A DNA stretch of 64,000 nucleotides from Denticeps clupeoides (Eukaryota > Chordata > Actinopteri > Clupeiformes > Denticipitidae): the NCBI RefSeq assembly GCF_900700375.1, contig NC_041721.1, positions 6,153,489 through 6,217,488 on the forward strand, in the 5' to 3' direction. A program made the position numbers and the translations under genes. Shown here piece by piece: positions 50,884-60,799 of the stretch (position 1 is the stretch's first letter; the number at the start of each line of letters is the position of its first letter). The notes beneath the pieces are model-generated. The model had not been told where the DNA came from, ran no database searches, and was given only the letters and a program-made list of their open reading frames with translations.

Positions 50884-51104
50884 TGGTGGTCTGATAAATG
50901 CTGTAAATGTAAATGTACGTTTACAGCATTTATCAGACGCCCTTATCCAGAGCGACTTACAGTCAGTAGTTACAGGGACAGTCCCCCCCTGGAGACACTC
51001 AGGGTTAATTGTCTTGCTCAGGGACACAATGGTAGTAAGTGGGATTTGAACCTGGGTCTTCTGGTTCATAGGCGAGTGTGTTACCCACTAGGCCGCTACC
51101 ACCC
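50884..51104 (-). repeat. SINE-A with inverted tail fragment, ARB2-family 5' intron
   Basis: Reversed full SINE-A (50920-51104) abuts a forward piece of the same tail (50891-50917). Together they make a palindrome around GTACG. Confidence 0.8.
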
Positions 51105-51127
51105 TGCGTTTTGCTCTTTCTCCAAGG

Positions 51128-52030
51128 ATGTGCGACGTCGAGCCAGAATTCCCGTACCACTTCACGGAAGCCGGGTCCCTGCGCCACAGGGCCACGGGGG
51201 AGCCCTACGCGTTCTGCTTCCGGCGCGATGACGTGCAAGCGACCCATCAAGAGCACCGGTCCCTCTGCGGCTTCGTCACCCGACATGTGCACGGTCTCCT
51301 GGACACGCTGCTCAGGCTGCAGCGAGTCCCGCTCTCCCGAGGCCGGGCCGCCGTGTACATGAGCCCGGGGGCTCTGCAGCACCCCGGGACCCTTCTGGTG
51401 CTGATCCCAGATCTGGGGTCCATGCGCTGTGGGGTGTGGAGCTCCGGCTGCGTGGCCGCCGAGGGGCTGGACAAAGGCAGCCAGATCCCGTATGTGCGCT
51501 GGGCGCAGAGGGAGTCTTGGGCGGTTCTACTGATGGACCCCAATGAAGGATTCCAGTCCCCCGAGGAGCACGTCTGCCATGTCTGGGACAGCCTGGTCTC
51601 CCAGGCCGCGGCTGAGTTCGTCATGGTGGTTGCACATGGTTATGGAGGCGTGGCATTCGTGGATCTGCTGTGCAACCGCGAACAGGAAGTGCAGCGGCGA
51701 GTGTGGGCCGTGGCGTTTGTAGACTCGTCCCACAGCATCTGGCACCAGCCGCTAAGTGCCGAGGGGTGCGAGTGGCTCGCCGCCCGCTCCAGGAGGTGGG
51801 TGCTCAGTGACAAGCCTCTGAACAGGCTGGTGAGCACCCTGACCGCCGGGCTGCAGCTGTCAGCGGGGACCCTGTGTCACGAGATGGCGCCTGCCACTTG
51901 CATGGAATCAGTTTTGCGTTTTTTCGCCGAGTCGGTGAACACCAACGCGCCGGACACCGTGCCCGGCGTGGTTACCAGACGCAGAAGCCTGCGACACAGA
52001 CCAGGCGCTCCAGGCCGGAGGCCAAAATGA
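51128..52030 (+). CDS. ARB2/FAM172-family protein with single coding exon
   Basis: Predicted 300-aa alpha/beta-hydrolase-like Arb2 domain protein. FAM172A (ARB2A) is linked to Argonaute-dependent co-transcriptional splicing control, and yeast Arb2 to heterochromatin. Matches along the length: FPYHFTEAGSLRHRATGEPY at the N-terminus, then QIPYVRWAQRE, MDPNEGF, SPEEHVCHVWDSLVSQAAAE and VTRRRSLRHR near the end. Where FAM172A reads AHSYGG, this protein reads AHGYGG, so the nucleophile-elbow serine is glycine. It lacks the long charged insert before the EEHA segment and the C-terminal HEEL, and no signal peptide is visible. The gene may be the fish counterpart of human FAM172BP, a pseudogene. The reading frame is intact and GC-rich. 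A retrocopy origin is possible. Confidence 0.8.
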   Translation: MCDVEPEFPYHFTEAGSLRHRATGEPYAFCFRRDDVQATHQEHRSLCGFVTRHVHGLLDTLLRLQRVPLSRGRAAVYMSPGALQHPGTLLVLIPDLGSMRCGVWSSGCVAAEGLDKGSQIPYVRWAQRESWAVLLMDPNEGFQSPEEHVCHVWDSLVSQAAAEFVMVVAHGYGGVAFVDLLCNREQEVQRRVWAVAFVDSSHSIWHQPLSAEGCEWLAARSRRWVLSDKPLNRLVSTLTAGLQLSAGTLCHEMAPATCMESVLRFFAESVNTNAPDTVPGVVTRRRSLRHRPGAPGRRPK

Positions 52031-52489
52031 ACTGAGGAGCATGAAGATGAAGAAGTTTCACCATGAATATTTCATTTATTTCTCTACTGAATACACTGTA
52101 TGTACAATGCATTGGAAAAAAGCTACGGTCTTCAGCGAATTAAAGGAAAAGTTGAACTGTCTGGTTTTCTCTTGTGGTCTACTCTCCTTCAGTTAAATCA
52201 CTGAATAATTATTCATTATTTAAACAAAATTACAAGAAACATGGTCACATTTTATTAAGCAATTCAGGAAGACAAAAAAAGCATACAATATCACTCACAC
52301 AAACATAAACATGAATGTGCACATTGCATTCTGCACCTCCAGTGACAACAGAACATTATACTCCATAAATTTCCATGGGAAATATGGAAAAGCCAACATT
52401 CACATGTTCTTGTAAATGTAACTGTATAAACAACTGTTAATAGTGTATTTAATTTTATTTAGCTTCATCTTGTTCCAAGAATATGAATG

Positions 52490-54245
52490 CTAAATCCCAT
52501 GGTACAGAAGATCATATTTGGGTATATTTCGGGGATCTATGGGGCTCTGCACAATTAGCTTCCCTCGCATGGCTCCCCTGTAAATCACCTCGATCAGGTC
52601 CATGAAGTCCTGCTTGGTTTTAAAGCTCCCCACAAACTTGGTGTGATCCGGAGACCTTTTGGAGACCAATAAAAGTGAAGTGATTGTCATTGTGATACAC
52701 TGCAGCACAGCACGCGGTGCACACAGTGAAATGTGTCCTCTGCTTTTAACCATCACCCTTGGTGAGCAGTGGCCAGCCATGACAGGCGCCCAGGAAGCAG
52801 TGTTTGGGGACTGTGCTTTGCTCAATGGCACCGCGGCAGATCAGGATTAGAACCTTCTGATTACAGGGCCTCTTCCTTAACCAATAGGCCGCCACTGCCC
52901 CTGGAGGCCATGCTAATAGGCCAATAGCCTAGCACGATAACCTATAATGCAGTAATGATGCTAACCTATAAACCACTCACCCATAGTCCACCTTCATGTG
53001 CTGCCCATTGAAGAAGAAGACGGTGGAAGGGATGAAACTGATGTCAAAATACCGGGTGTATATTGGCACCTTGTCCACGTCCACCAGGTAAATGGTCGCC
53101 ATATTGCTCAGGTCATGAGAGGTTTTTGATAGCTGTAAACGCAAACAGAATGTGACATCAAATTAGAAATGGAATGACCATCAACAGTCAGCGGGGAGCC
53201 CGTCTACAACGACAGACTGAGGGAAATGTGCAGCGCTGCGGCCTGTGACTGGCATGATTGTGTAGCGGTGGAATGTGTTTAGTGTAATGTAGTAGCTTAG
53301 CGAGTAACACAATCAAATATGAACCCAGGTTCAAATCCCACTTACTACCATTGTGTGCCTGAGCAAGATATTTTTTTCCTTGAGCTTGTCCAGGGGGGGA
53401 CTGTCCCTGTCACTACTGATTGTGGGTCGCTCTGCAGCGGTGGCCTGGCCCATAATCAGAAGGTTGCTGGTTTGAGCCAATGTGCCACCGAGGTGCCACT
53501 GAGCAAAGCACCGTCCCCACACACTGCTCCCCGGGCGCCTGTCATGGCTGCCCACTGCTCACCAAGGGTGATGGTTAAATACAGAGGACACATTTCGTTG
53601 TGTCACCACGTGTGGAGTTTCACAATGACAATCACTTCACATTTCTTTCTGGATAAGGCTGTCTGATAAATGTTGTAAATGTAAAATGTAGTCACAGGGA
53701 GGGGACAGACAGACAGGCACACAAGCAGCTGTCCCCTTAGTACATTTGTCCTTTACACTCAGGGCTGCCAACTCTCCGAACCGATCTCGCGTTCGGCAAG
53801 TCAACAGAACTGCATTATGGGACCCGTAGTTTTTGTGTTATCGGCGCATCATATCGCCGTGCCGTAATAACAGATCTACTTAATGTGATCCCACGAGAAG
53901 CAGAATCTAAGTCACAGCGACGTTCGTATGAGTTCCGCCGTGCTTACTGTAGTACATTAACGGCCGACGAGGCTGCGAATGGAATACGGGTGATGAAAAC
54001 TGCCCGTATTTCGTGATGTCTCGAAATAAAACAGCAACACAGAACATAAGTGAAAACGAGTGTCATTCTGCGCTCAGTGCCGCCACAGACAAGTTTTACA
54101 AAAAAGCACTTACTATCTCATCTATCTGCATACACACAGAATCCTCGTCTCTTCCAAAGCGCAGGACGAGAACCTTCTCAGCCACGGACTTAATGGCCTG
54201 ATCCACATCCTTTTTACAAGACAGTTTGGGAAGAAATAGACTCAT
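52490..54245 (-). CDS. txnl4b: Thioredoxin-like protein 4B (Dim2/DLP), complete 3-exon gene
   Basis: Thioredoxin-fold protein of the Dim1 family that binds the spliceosomal factor PRPF6 and is needed for pre-mRNA splicing. Exons in transcript order: 54114-54245, 52981-53132, 52490-52655. They encode 149 aa, the same length as human. Diagnostic stretches: [47 protein letters not shown] and [20 protein letters not shown]. Intron 2 contains a SINE-B and intron 1 contains a SINE-A with a SINE-B nested in it. The start codon lies 403 bp from that of trmt10c on the other strand. Confidence 0.97.
52672..52902 (-). repeat. SINE-B in txnl4b intron 2
   Basis: Reversed near-full copy, 17 nt from the exon 3 acceptor. 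Confidence 0.8.
53288..53685 (+). repeat. SINE-A split by a nested SINE-B, txnl4b intron 1
   Basis: The SINE-A head (53288-53434) stops at GTCGCTCTG, a whole SINE-B runs 53435-53647, and the SINE-A tail resumes at CTGGATAAGGCTGTCTG. TCTG is repeated on both sides of the insert. Confidence 0.85.
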
Positions 54246-54648
54246 TGCTTGTTTATCCGAAAGCGATGTTTACAATAAGAACGTAGCTTCCGCCGCGTAA
54301 CAGCATAAGTTGCTCGTACAGAAACTTAACACTGAAAGTACTTCCGCCTAAATATATTTTTCCTTCATTAGTTGAACAAAATTTGTTGTCCTTTAACGTT
54401 GAAGGTTCTGCTTATAGAATATTATGTTCTGTAAAAAAAAAAAAAAAAGTTAAAAATAACAGAATGCAGAGCACGGGAAGTTGTTTCCGGCCGGCTAGAA
54501 TACGCGGTGCACCATCGCCCAAGAAGCAGCATGAGCACTTTGAAAGATGAGAGGTCGGGCTCAATAATCCACGTTTAACGAGCCCCTGACGCCGGATTGA
54601 AATATTTTTCTTCCTACCGAGTAACCTGTAATAAAGTTGGCGAACGTC
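54246..54648. promoter_or_regulatory. Bidirectional promoter region of txnl4b and trmt10c
   Basis: The two start codons face away from each other across this stretch. No TATA box is evident. Several ETS-type cores (CTTCCG near 54283 and 54342, TTTCCGG near 54485) occur, as is usual for shared housekeeping promoters. An A-run lies at 54433-54448. Confidence 0.5.
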
Positions 54649-56046
54649 ATGAGATTCTCCAGGTTAGCGGTTCTCGGCAACCGCGCCTTCTGCTTTTCTC
54701 ACGTGAAGATCGAGTGTCACAGACCACCACCGTCATGGTGCAGGTTTACGTCAGTTTGTACCCGCGCCCTGGCGACAAGCAGCGCCCTGAGGAAGGACCT
54801 GCCACAACCCAGAGACCCGGGCGAGATGAAGATAGACCTGGACATCTGGAAGTCAGTGATGAGGTCCCAAGTTGCGCAGGTGGAGGCACTGAGCCATGAC
54901 GACGATGAGGCCGGAGGTGAGATGTCCCGGGTGGAGGCCACTCGAGAGTTGGTGGACATGTGGCGCCAGGCGGGGCGGCAAGTTCCAGACCAGATGACCC
55001 CGGAGCAGCTGCAGATGCTGGCTGACTTCACCACCAAGTCTGCCAAGAAGAAGTACCTCAAGTATTTAGCCATCAAAGAAGGTCATAAGAAAGCCAATAA
55101 AGACAAGCAAGAGAAGAGGAGGATGGAAAAGATGGTGGAAAAAGAGAGCAGAGAAGATGAAGAAGGTGAAGATGGCAACAAGAAACTGAGGAATTCGTTC
55201 GTTATGCAGTTTTGGTCGCGGTCCCTGGACCGCCACCTGGCCTGGCGGGGAGCTCAGTCCATGCTCTTCGGCCAGCCGCTGGTGTTCGACATGAGCTACG
55301 ATCAGAACATGTCGCGACGTGAAATGGAGAACACCGTGTCGCAGCTGCTGGAGAGCGAAGGCTGGAACCGGCGCTCTGTCGACCCCTTCCATCTGCACTT
55401 CTGCAACCTGAACCCCGAGGGTGCTTACCAGCGGGAGCTGCTCAAACGCTACGGCAAGGAGACCTGGGAGAGGCTCATGATCACGGCCTCCGCTCAGAGG
55501 CACGAGGAGATGTTCCCCCGCGAAAAGCTGGTCTACCTTACAGCCGACTCGCCCAATGTTCTCCGCTCCTTTGACCACAACAAAGTGTACATCGTCGGGG
55601 CCCTGGTGGACCGTTCCATCCAGAAAGGCGTCTCTCTGGCCCATGCCAAGCGTCTGAAGTTAGCCACCGCACGTCTGCCCCTGGATGAGTACCTGGACTG
55701 GGACCTGGGGGCCAAAAATCTGACCCTGGACCAGATGATTCGCATACTGCTGACTGCCAAGGACACCGGGAGCTGGAAGAAAGCACTGGACTTCGTACCT
55801 AAGAGGAAACACGAAGGCTTCTACGAAGACAACATGGAGGTCACGAGGAGTAGTGATGCTGCCGGGAGAGGAAGATTTCCTCTTATTAAGGACAAAAAGA
55901 TGTTCGCCGGCAAATCGATTAGATCTAAAGGGTCCGATGAGCATAAACCTCTTCCCTTGCTCCGTCCGAGGATGGTGCTGAAGAATAAAAAGGAGACATA
56001 CAATCCCAATGTTAAGGTCAAAAGGAACTGGTGGGAGGAAGAGTAG
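54649..56046 (+). CDS. trmt10c: Mitochondrial RNase P subunit 1, tRNA (purine-9) N1-methyltransferase
   Basis: SPOUT-fold methyltransferase that, with HSD17B10, methylates position 9 of mitochondrial tRNAs and forms mitochondrial RNase P with PRORP. The coding region is one exon, as in mammals, 465 aa (human 403). The ATG chosen starts a basic, acid-free leader (MRFSRLAVLGNRAFCFSHVK) typical of matrix targeting. A lysine-rich charged helix follows (residues about 135-180). The SPOUT core then carries FDMSYDQNMSRRE, HFCNLNPEGAY, YLTADSPNVL and KVYIVGALVDRSIQKG, followed by LPLDEYLDWDLGAKNLTLDQ. The extra length is mostly in the N-terminal and C-terminal regions. An AATAAA lies about 230 nt after the stop. 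Confidence 0.95.
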   Translation: MRFSRLAVLGNRAFCFSHVKIECHRPPPSWCRFTSVCTRALATSSALRKDLPQPRDPGEMKIDLDIWKSVMRSQVAQVEALSHDDDEAGGEMSRVEATRELVDMWRQAGRQVPDQMTPEQLQMLADFTTKSAKKKYLKYLAIKEGHKKANKDKQEKRRMEKMVEKESREDEEGEDGNKKLRNSFVMQFWSRSLDRHLAWRGAQSMLFGQPLVFDMSYDQNMSRREMENTVSQLLESEGWNRRSVDPFHLHFCNLNPEGAYQRELLKRYGKETWERLMITASAQRHEEMFPREKLVYLTADSPNVLRSFDHNKVYIVGALVDRSIQKGVSLAHAKRLKLATARLPLDEYLDWDLGAKNLTLDQMIRILLTAKDTGSWKKALDFVPKRKHEGFYEDNMEVTRSSDAAGRGRFPLIKDKKMFAGKSIRSKGSDEHKPLPLLRPRMVLKNKKETYNPNVKVKRNWWEEE

Positions 56047-56273
56047 CCCGCCCACCACTTTAGAAGAAACTGTTGTTGATAACCTGGGGCTGGGTGGTGG
56101 TGGGGTCTTCTGTAATGTGGAATGTCCTCCCCCCCGGTGATGGGATTTTTTGTCTGTGTGTGTCTGAAAATATAGTGCATCTGCCAGAGGGCCTATTAAA
56201 TGACTATTACTGATTTAATGAAACGGTCGGTAATACTAAAGATCTAATTTCAATGTAATTTCATTTTATTGTA

Positions 56274-56279
56274 AATAAA
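56274..56279 (+). terminator. Polyadenylation signal of trmt10c
   Basis: AATAAA 228 nt after the stop codon. Confidence 0.6.
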
Positions 56280-57398
56280 GATGTACTCCAAAATGTGCTT
56301 CTTACCCTGAGACACAGTAGAACTGTATCAATCCATATAATATAAAATTTTTACTTTGCTCTGTAACATGTAGGAGTATTATGGATTATGAATAGGTTTA
56401 AAAAGCATTGGATTGCTTCAACAAACTTAATTTCAAATTTACTTGAGGTTGAGAGGAATTGAGTCTAAGAGAACAAAACAAATATGAAAGCAGACACATC
56501 AATGTTCTTGTATTTAATGAACAGTGTAGATTTATTGTATGCAGGCCATCTTGTTAATAAAGTAATTCAAGTAATAGAATGTCACGAAAGAGATTTCTGC
56601 TCTCAAAGAATTGAGAAAAATAGAAAATGTGATCATAGAAGTGTTAGAAAGTAGAAATAGTACAAATGTTCAGGTATAATTGAAATGATTCACGCATGTA
56701 GTACCTACAGACAAATCAACAATTCCAGCCTTTTTCTTTGTCAAGTTCATAGTCCAGAGCAAAACCATTGTGCAACTTCACAGCAAAAACAAACGGTAAA
56801 AAATGAATAACTTACTTGCACTTTAAAGCATTATATATAACTGCATGACATTTTGCAACAAAACCACAAATCCATGAAGCTGCAGTCAAATCTTTTGACC
56901 AGCTTTTTACCTCTGCACTGTTAATAAAGTGTCCTGATAAAAAGAGTTAATTGAGCTTTTCACATTCCTACTAAGATGTTTTGTTTCAAACATAGATGCT
57001 AAGTGACATTGAACACTGCGGGGAATCTTTAATACTTTTGAAGTCTGACCAAGTCAGATTGCTTTTTCCCTAAAATTGCAGGCCATCTTCCAACATAGTT
57101 TTAAGAGGGAAGATGTCACTGGTTAATTATGTGGTACACTGAATTTATTACTCTTCTTTTCGTTCATATTTGCAGCACCAAATATGGGCCAGTTGCTTTC
57201 CTTGTAAAATGCGTAGGAAAAAGTGGCCACTAGATGGCCACACTGTAATTTAGCCCGGGTGTGGATGATTATGATGGGTCCACAAATTAATAATGACAAT
57301 CCTAAAATATCAAAATGTAGAGGGAGCTTGTTTCCTCTTTTCTCATTCAAGAGGCTGTTCCCTCAAACAATAGCGCAGCCCCGATCATTTTCTGTACG
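56280..57398. other. Tail-to-tail intergenic DNA between trmt10c and blzf1
   Basis: No exon seen. A minus-strand AATAAA at 57144-57149 suits blzf1. A CTCF-like core, CCACTAGATGGCCAC, is at 57227-57241. Confidence 0.4.
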
Positions 57399-59832
57399 CT
57401 AAAGCACCAGCAGCTCCCCGCTGCAGCGCTCACAGCAGTTGAAGGTGATGTTCTCATAGCGGGTATATGGGTGGAACCGGCCTATGCTCTTCTTACTGGG
57501 CAAGAAGGGTGACTGTGAGGAATCAGGTGACTGCTCTTTGCCTCGATTATCAGATGATGCTATAGGGTCCAGAATCCTCAACACCTGGAGAGATGAAATC
57601 AAAGACGAAAACAAAGCAGCCAAGCTCAAAAATCAGTTTCAAAAATTCTGCAGTAGTTTTCATCTTTAGATTAAAGTATTCAAAGCAAACCGGTCAAATT
57701 GTTCATTTATTTATAGTAATGAGAAACAGGGCATCCAACCTTCTCCGCCATCTTCTCAGCAGGTGTGCTGCACAGCTCAGAGGCCTGGTTGGTTTTCACA
57801 CTGCTTCCTGTTCCTCCCACATTGCCAAGGAGGTGTGCATTGATGGACTGTGCCAGCTTGTGGTTGGCTGTGGCCAGTTCACCGGTGCTGAGGGGCTGGG
57901 CGCTGGGGTAGTAGGTTTGCTGTCTACCCCACTGCAGGGACACAAGCAGCAGTTCCAGGGCCCTGTCCCAAAAAAGCATGAACATTATTACATTAAAACA
58001 CTCTAAACGCTCAGCTTTCCATCTGAAATAGTGCCATTCAAACCTGTGTGTGTTCATCATGTCTCTGGAGAACACCTCTCTCTCATTCAGCAGGTCTTGG
58101 ATGGCACCCTGAGCCTCTCTGGTCTGTCGCTGTAGAGCAGCTCTTGCATTGGTCAGTTCCTCAGCCATCACTCTATATTGAATACATAAAGTGCAACATA
58201 AAACCTGCACCTACGCAATTTAATTGTTTGGTAGTTAAACTTTACACAGTGAGTGAGATGTCCAAAGTAAACACTATACTCAATCAATACTGAATCAAAA
58301 CGTGCATGCAAACACTAATTGACAGACTTTAAATTATATAGACCACAGTAGGCGGTAGGGTAGCCCACGTGTCAAGGCTAATTGAGGGGCCAGCTTGATC
58401 TAGTACTAGATGAAAAAAAAAAAATGTCTGGCACTCAGAAATATCAACGATGCATGCAATGAAGCTTGAATGGTTGCATGGTAAGGCCATGGTAACCGCC
58501 AAAGTGCCACTGAGGTTAATTGATGGACTGTCCCCAGGCTCCCCGGGCTCCTTTCCTGGCTGCCCACTGCTCACTTAGGGTGATGGGTTAAATGCAGAGG
58601 GCACATTTCGTTGTGTGCCCCATGTGCCGTGCATCACAATCACTTTCACAATGTTTTGTCGGTGGTGAGTTTCTGGAAGAATGACTGCCATTTTTTTTAC
58701 AGTATCATGATGCTTGATGTAGACATGCATTATCGATATACACACACACCTGCTAGCAAGAAATTTGCTCCTCCACACATCGCACTGAATGCTCATCCTC
58801 TCAAGCTGCTCGGCCGTGTGGGCCAGGCTCCGGCTAAGCGCCTCGTTCTCCAGGATCAGCTGGTTCTTCTCCCTCGCCAGGCGCTCAAAGTGGTATTGCA
58901 GGTCATCCCCCACCGACGCTACCAGCAACTTCTTCAGCTCTCTGTTCACCTACATGAATGGTAGGTATGGTAACACAATCGCAGTTTACGTAGTGCAATA
59001 TGAAGCCACTGACCAGGACAAATTCCCTGTCAGATTACCCTGTCTATGATTTGTTTGCATGGTTTGTGAATGTCGCACGTGTGCACTAAACGTCAGTATT
59101 TAACTTTGCTGGAATGTTACATGTAGCACCAGGTTCTGGAGAAACGACGTTTCGTTTCACTATGTCAATGTCAATAAAAGCCCATGATGCTCATTTCACA
59201 TATTCAAAACAAGTGATTACATATCATATATAACAACCTACAATTAGGGTGTCCTGAGGAGATATTAGTCACAATCATCCAAACCTCAGTCTGTACACGC
59301 AGTTGGTTGGAGAGGCCTTCTTTGTCTTGCAACAGTCTGCGTTCGGAGTTCTGGAGTTTGTCCAGGGTGCTTCGCAGATCCTGAGGTTCGGGAGACAGTG
59401 GGTGCTCATCTCCATGATGCGGCGAGCCACTCGCTCCCCATTCAGCCTTCCCCTCTCCGTGAGAGGCAGCTTTCGCACTCCTGGTGATCGCCGTGCGCGG
59501 CACCACGATGCGTACCGCCTCCACCTCGGTGCATGCTTCGCGGCTCACTTTCCCAAGATGCAGCACTCCCGGGGGCTGCGGCGGAGTCGCTGCAGCGATT
59601 GGCCGAGGGCTGTGCCTTGGCGTGGCCACTTTCAAATTCTGAGGCTCCAGCGAGGCTTCCGGGCCGACTGCTGGCTTTTCCATTTCCATCCCATCGCCAA
59701 GCCCGCGGACTGTCACGATAGAACAGTCTATATGTGTATAAAAAAGAGAGATTGTGAATTTAACCAACTATGCATAAAAATCCAGTGATTGCATATTAAT
59801 TACCTACCTTTCATAATCACGTCTGCAGACAT
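57399..59832 (-). CDS. blzf1: Golgin-45 (basic leucine zipper nuclear factor 1), complete
   Basis: Coiled-coil golgin that binds GRASP55 and Rab2 and keeps medial Golgi cisternae stacked. Exons in transcript order: 59808-59832, 59285-59727, 58750-58949, 58044-58172, 57740-57962, 57399-57584. They encode 401 aa (human 400). The N-terminal third is Pro/Ser-rich. The central coiled coil runs through NRELKKLLVASVGDDLQYHF and the LNEREVFSRDM region. The C-terminus RFHPYTRYENITFNCCERC ending GELLVL is the conserved GRASP55-binding tail with a PDZ-ligand end. A minus-strand donor after 60302 suggests an upstream non-coding exon. Confidence 0.95.
58480..58650 (+). repeat. Diverged SINE-B in blzf1 intron 3
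   Basis: Recognised by GCTGCCCACTGCTCAC and GTGATGGGTTAAATGCAGAGG. The head is badly worn. Confidence 0.6.
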
Positions 59833-60301
59833 GGTCAATCAGGAGAGTAGCACAGGCTCAGGCACAAGGAATTTGATCACAAAATGGGCAACTGTAGTTT
59901 ATTTTCTGTTTGAATACAAGAACGAAAATAAAGGAGCTATTGAGACAAATGCAGAACTGGACTTGGTTTAAGACACAAAGAGAGTAAATAAATGAATGAA
60001 ACTATAGACACCACAGGTAACCACCGATAATAATAATCAAGCGCTTAGATTTCGTCCGAAAATGACAAGTGCTGCGCTGTAGTTATGAAGCAGAAAATGT
60101 GACTTATCAGCAAGATAACGCTTGTCCCGTGAGGTTTGTTTACTGCGAAAGGGAGCCAGCTAACGTGCTAGATACTCGACAATAGCTAATACTGAATACA
60201 CAGCAATCTACTTTTACTGCATCTTATTAGTCTTAAAAGCAAAAACATTAACAAGCAGCATAAACAACCTTATAATTTTAGTTGGTAACGAGTGAACTTA
60301 C

Positions 60302-60390
60302 ACTGTGCACATATCGTCCATTATTAACAATCCTCCCGGATACAGCTGGCCGGTGTTACATCCCACTTCCGGCGCGATTACGTCATTGCG
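60302..60390 (-). promoter_or_regulatory. Probable blzf1 promoter and non-coding exon
   Basis: GC-rich DNA with an ETS/GABPA site (ACTTCCGG, 60365-60372) next to a CRE/ATF-like site (TTACGTCA, 60378-60385). A GTAAGT donor on the minus strand follows 60302. Confidence 0.45.
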
Positions 60391-60560
60391 CGGTGTTGCG
60401 TCTGTACGTCATTAACACGTGGTCAGGAATGATTGCCGTGGTTGTTACTGTTAAAGCTAGACACTTTACTTGCATGATTTACTCAAAAATGTGGTTATGC
60501 GTTTGTTTGCATTTATTTCTGGTTAAGGAAGAGGTGACGTCAGAATCTGTGACTGTGTGG

Positions 60561-60797
60561 GCAGGGCAGTTGTGGCCTAGTGGTTAAGCGGCCCCGTAAT
60601 CAGAAGGTTCTAATCCCGATCTGGCAAGGTGCCACCGAGGTGCCACTGAGCAAAGCACCATCTCCAGACACTGCTCCCCGGGCGCCTGTCATGGCTGCCA
60701 ACTGCTCTCTCAGGGTGATGGTTTAAACGCAAGGACAAATTTCACTGTGTGCACAGTGTGCTGTGCTGCTGTGTAGCACAAGTGACAATAACTTAAC
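60561..60797 (+). repeat. SINE-B upstream of blzf1
   Basis: Near-full forward copy: GGCCTAGTGGTTAAGCGGCC head, TCTAATCCC at the B box, GTGACAATAACTT tail. Confidence 0.8.
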
Positions 60798-60799
60798 TT

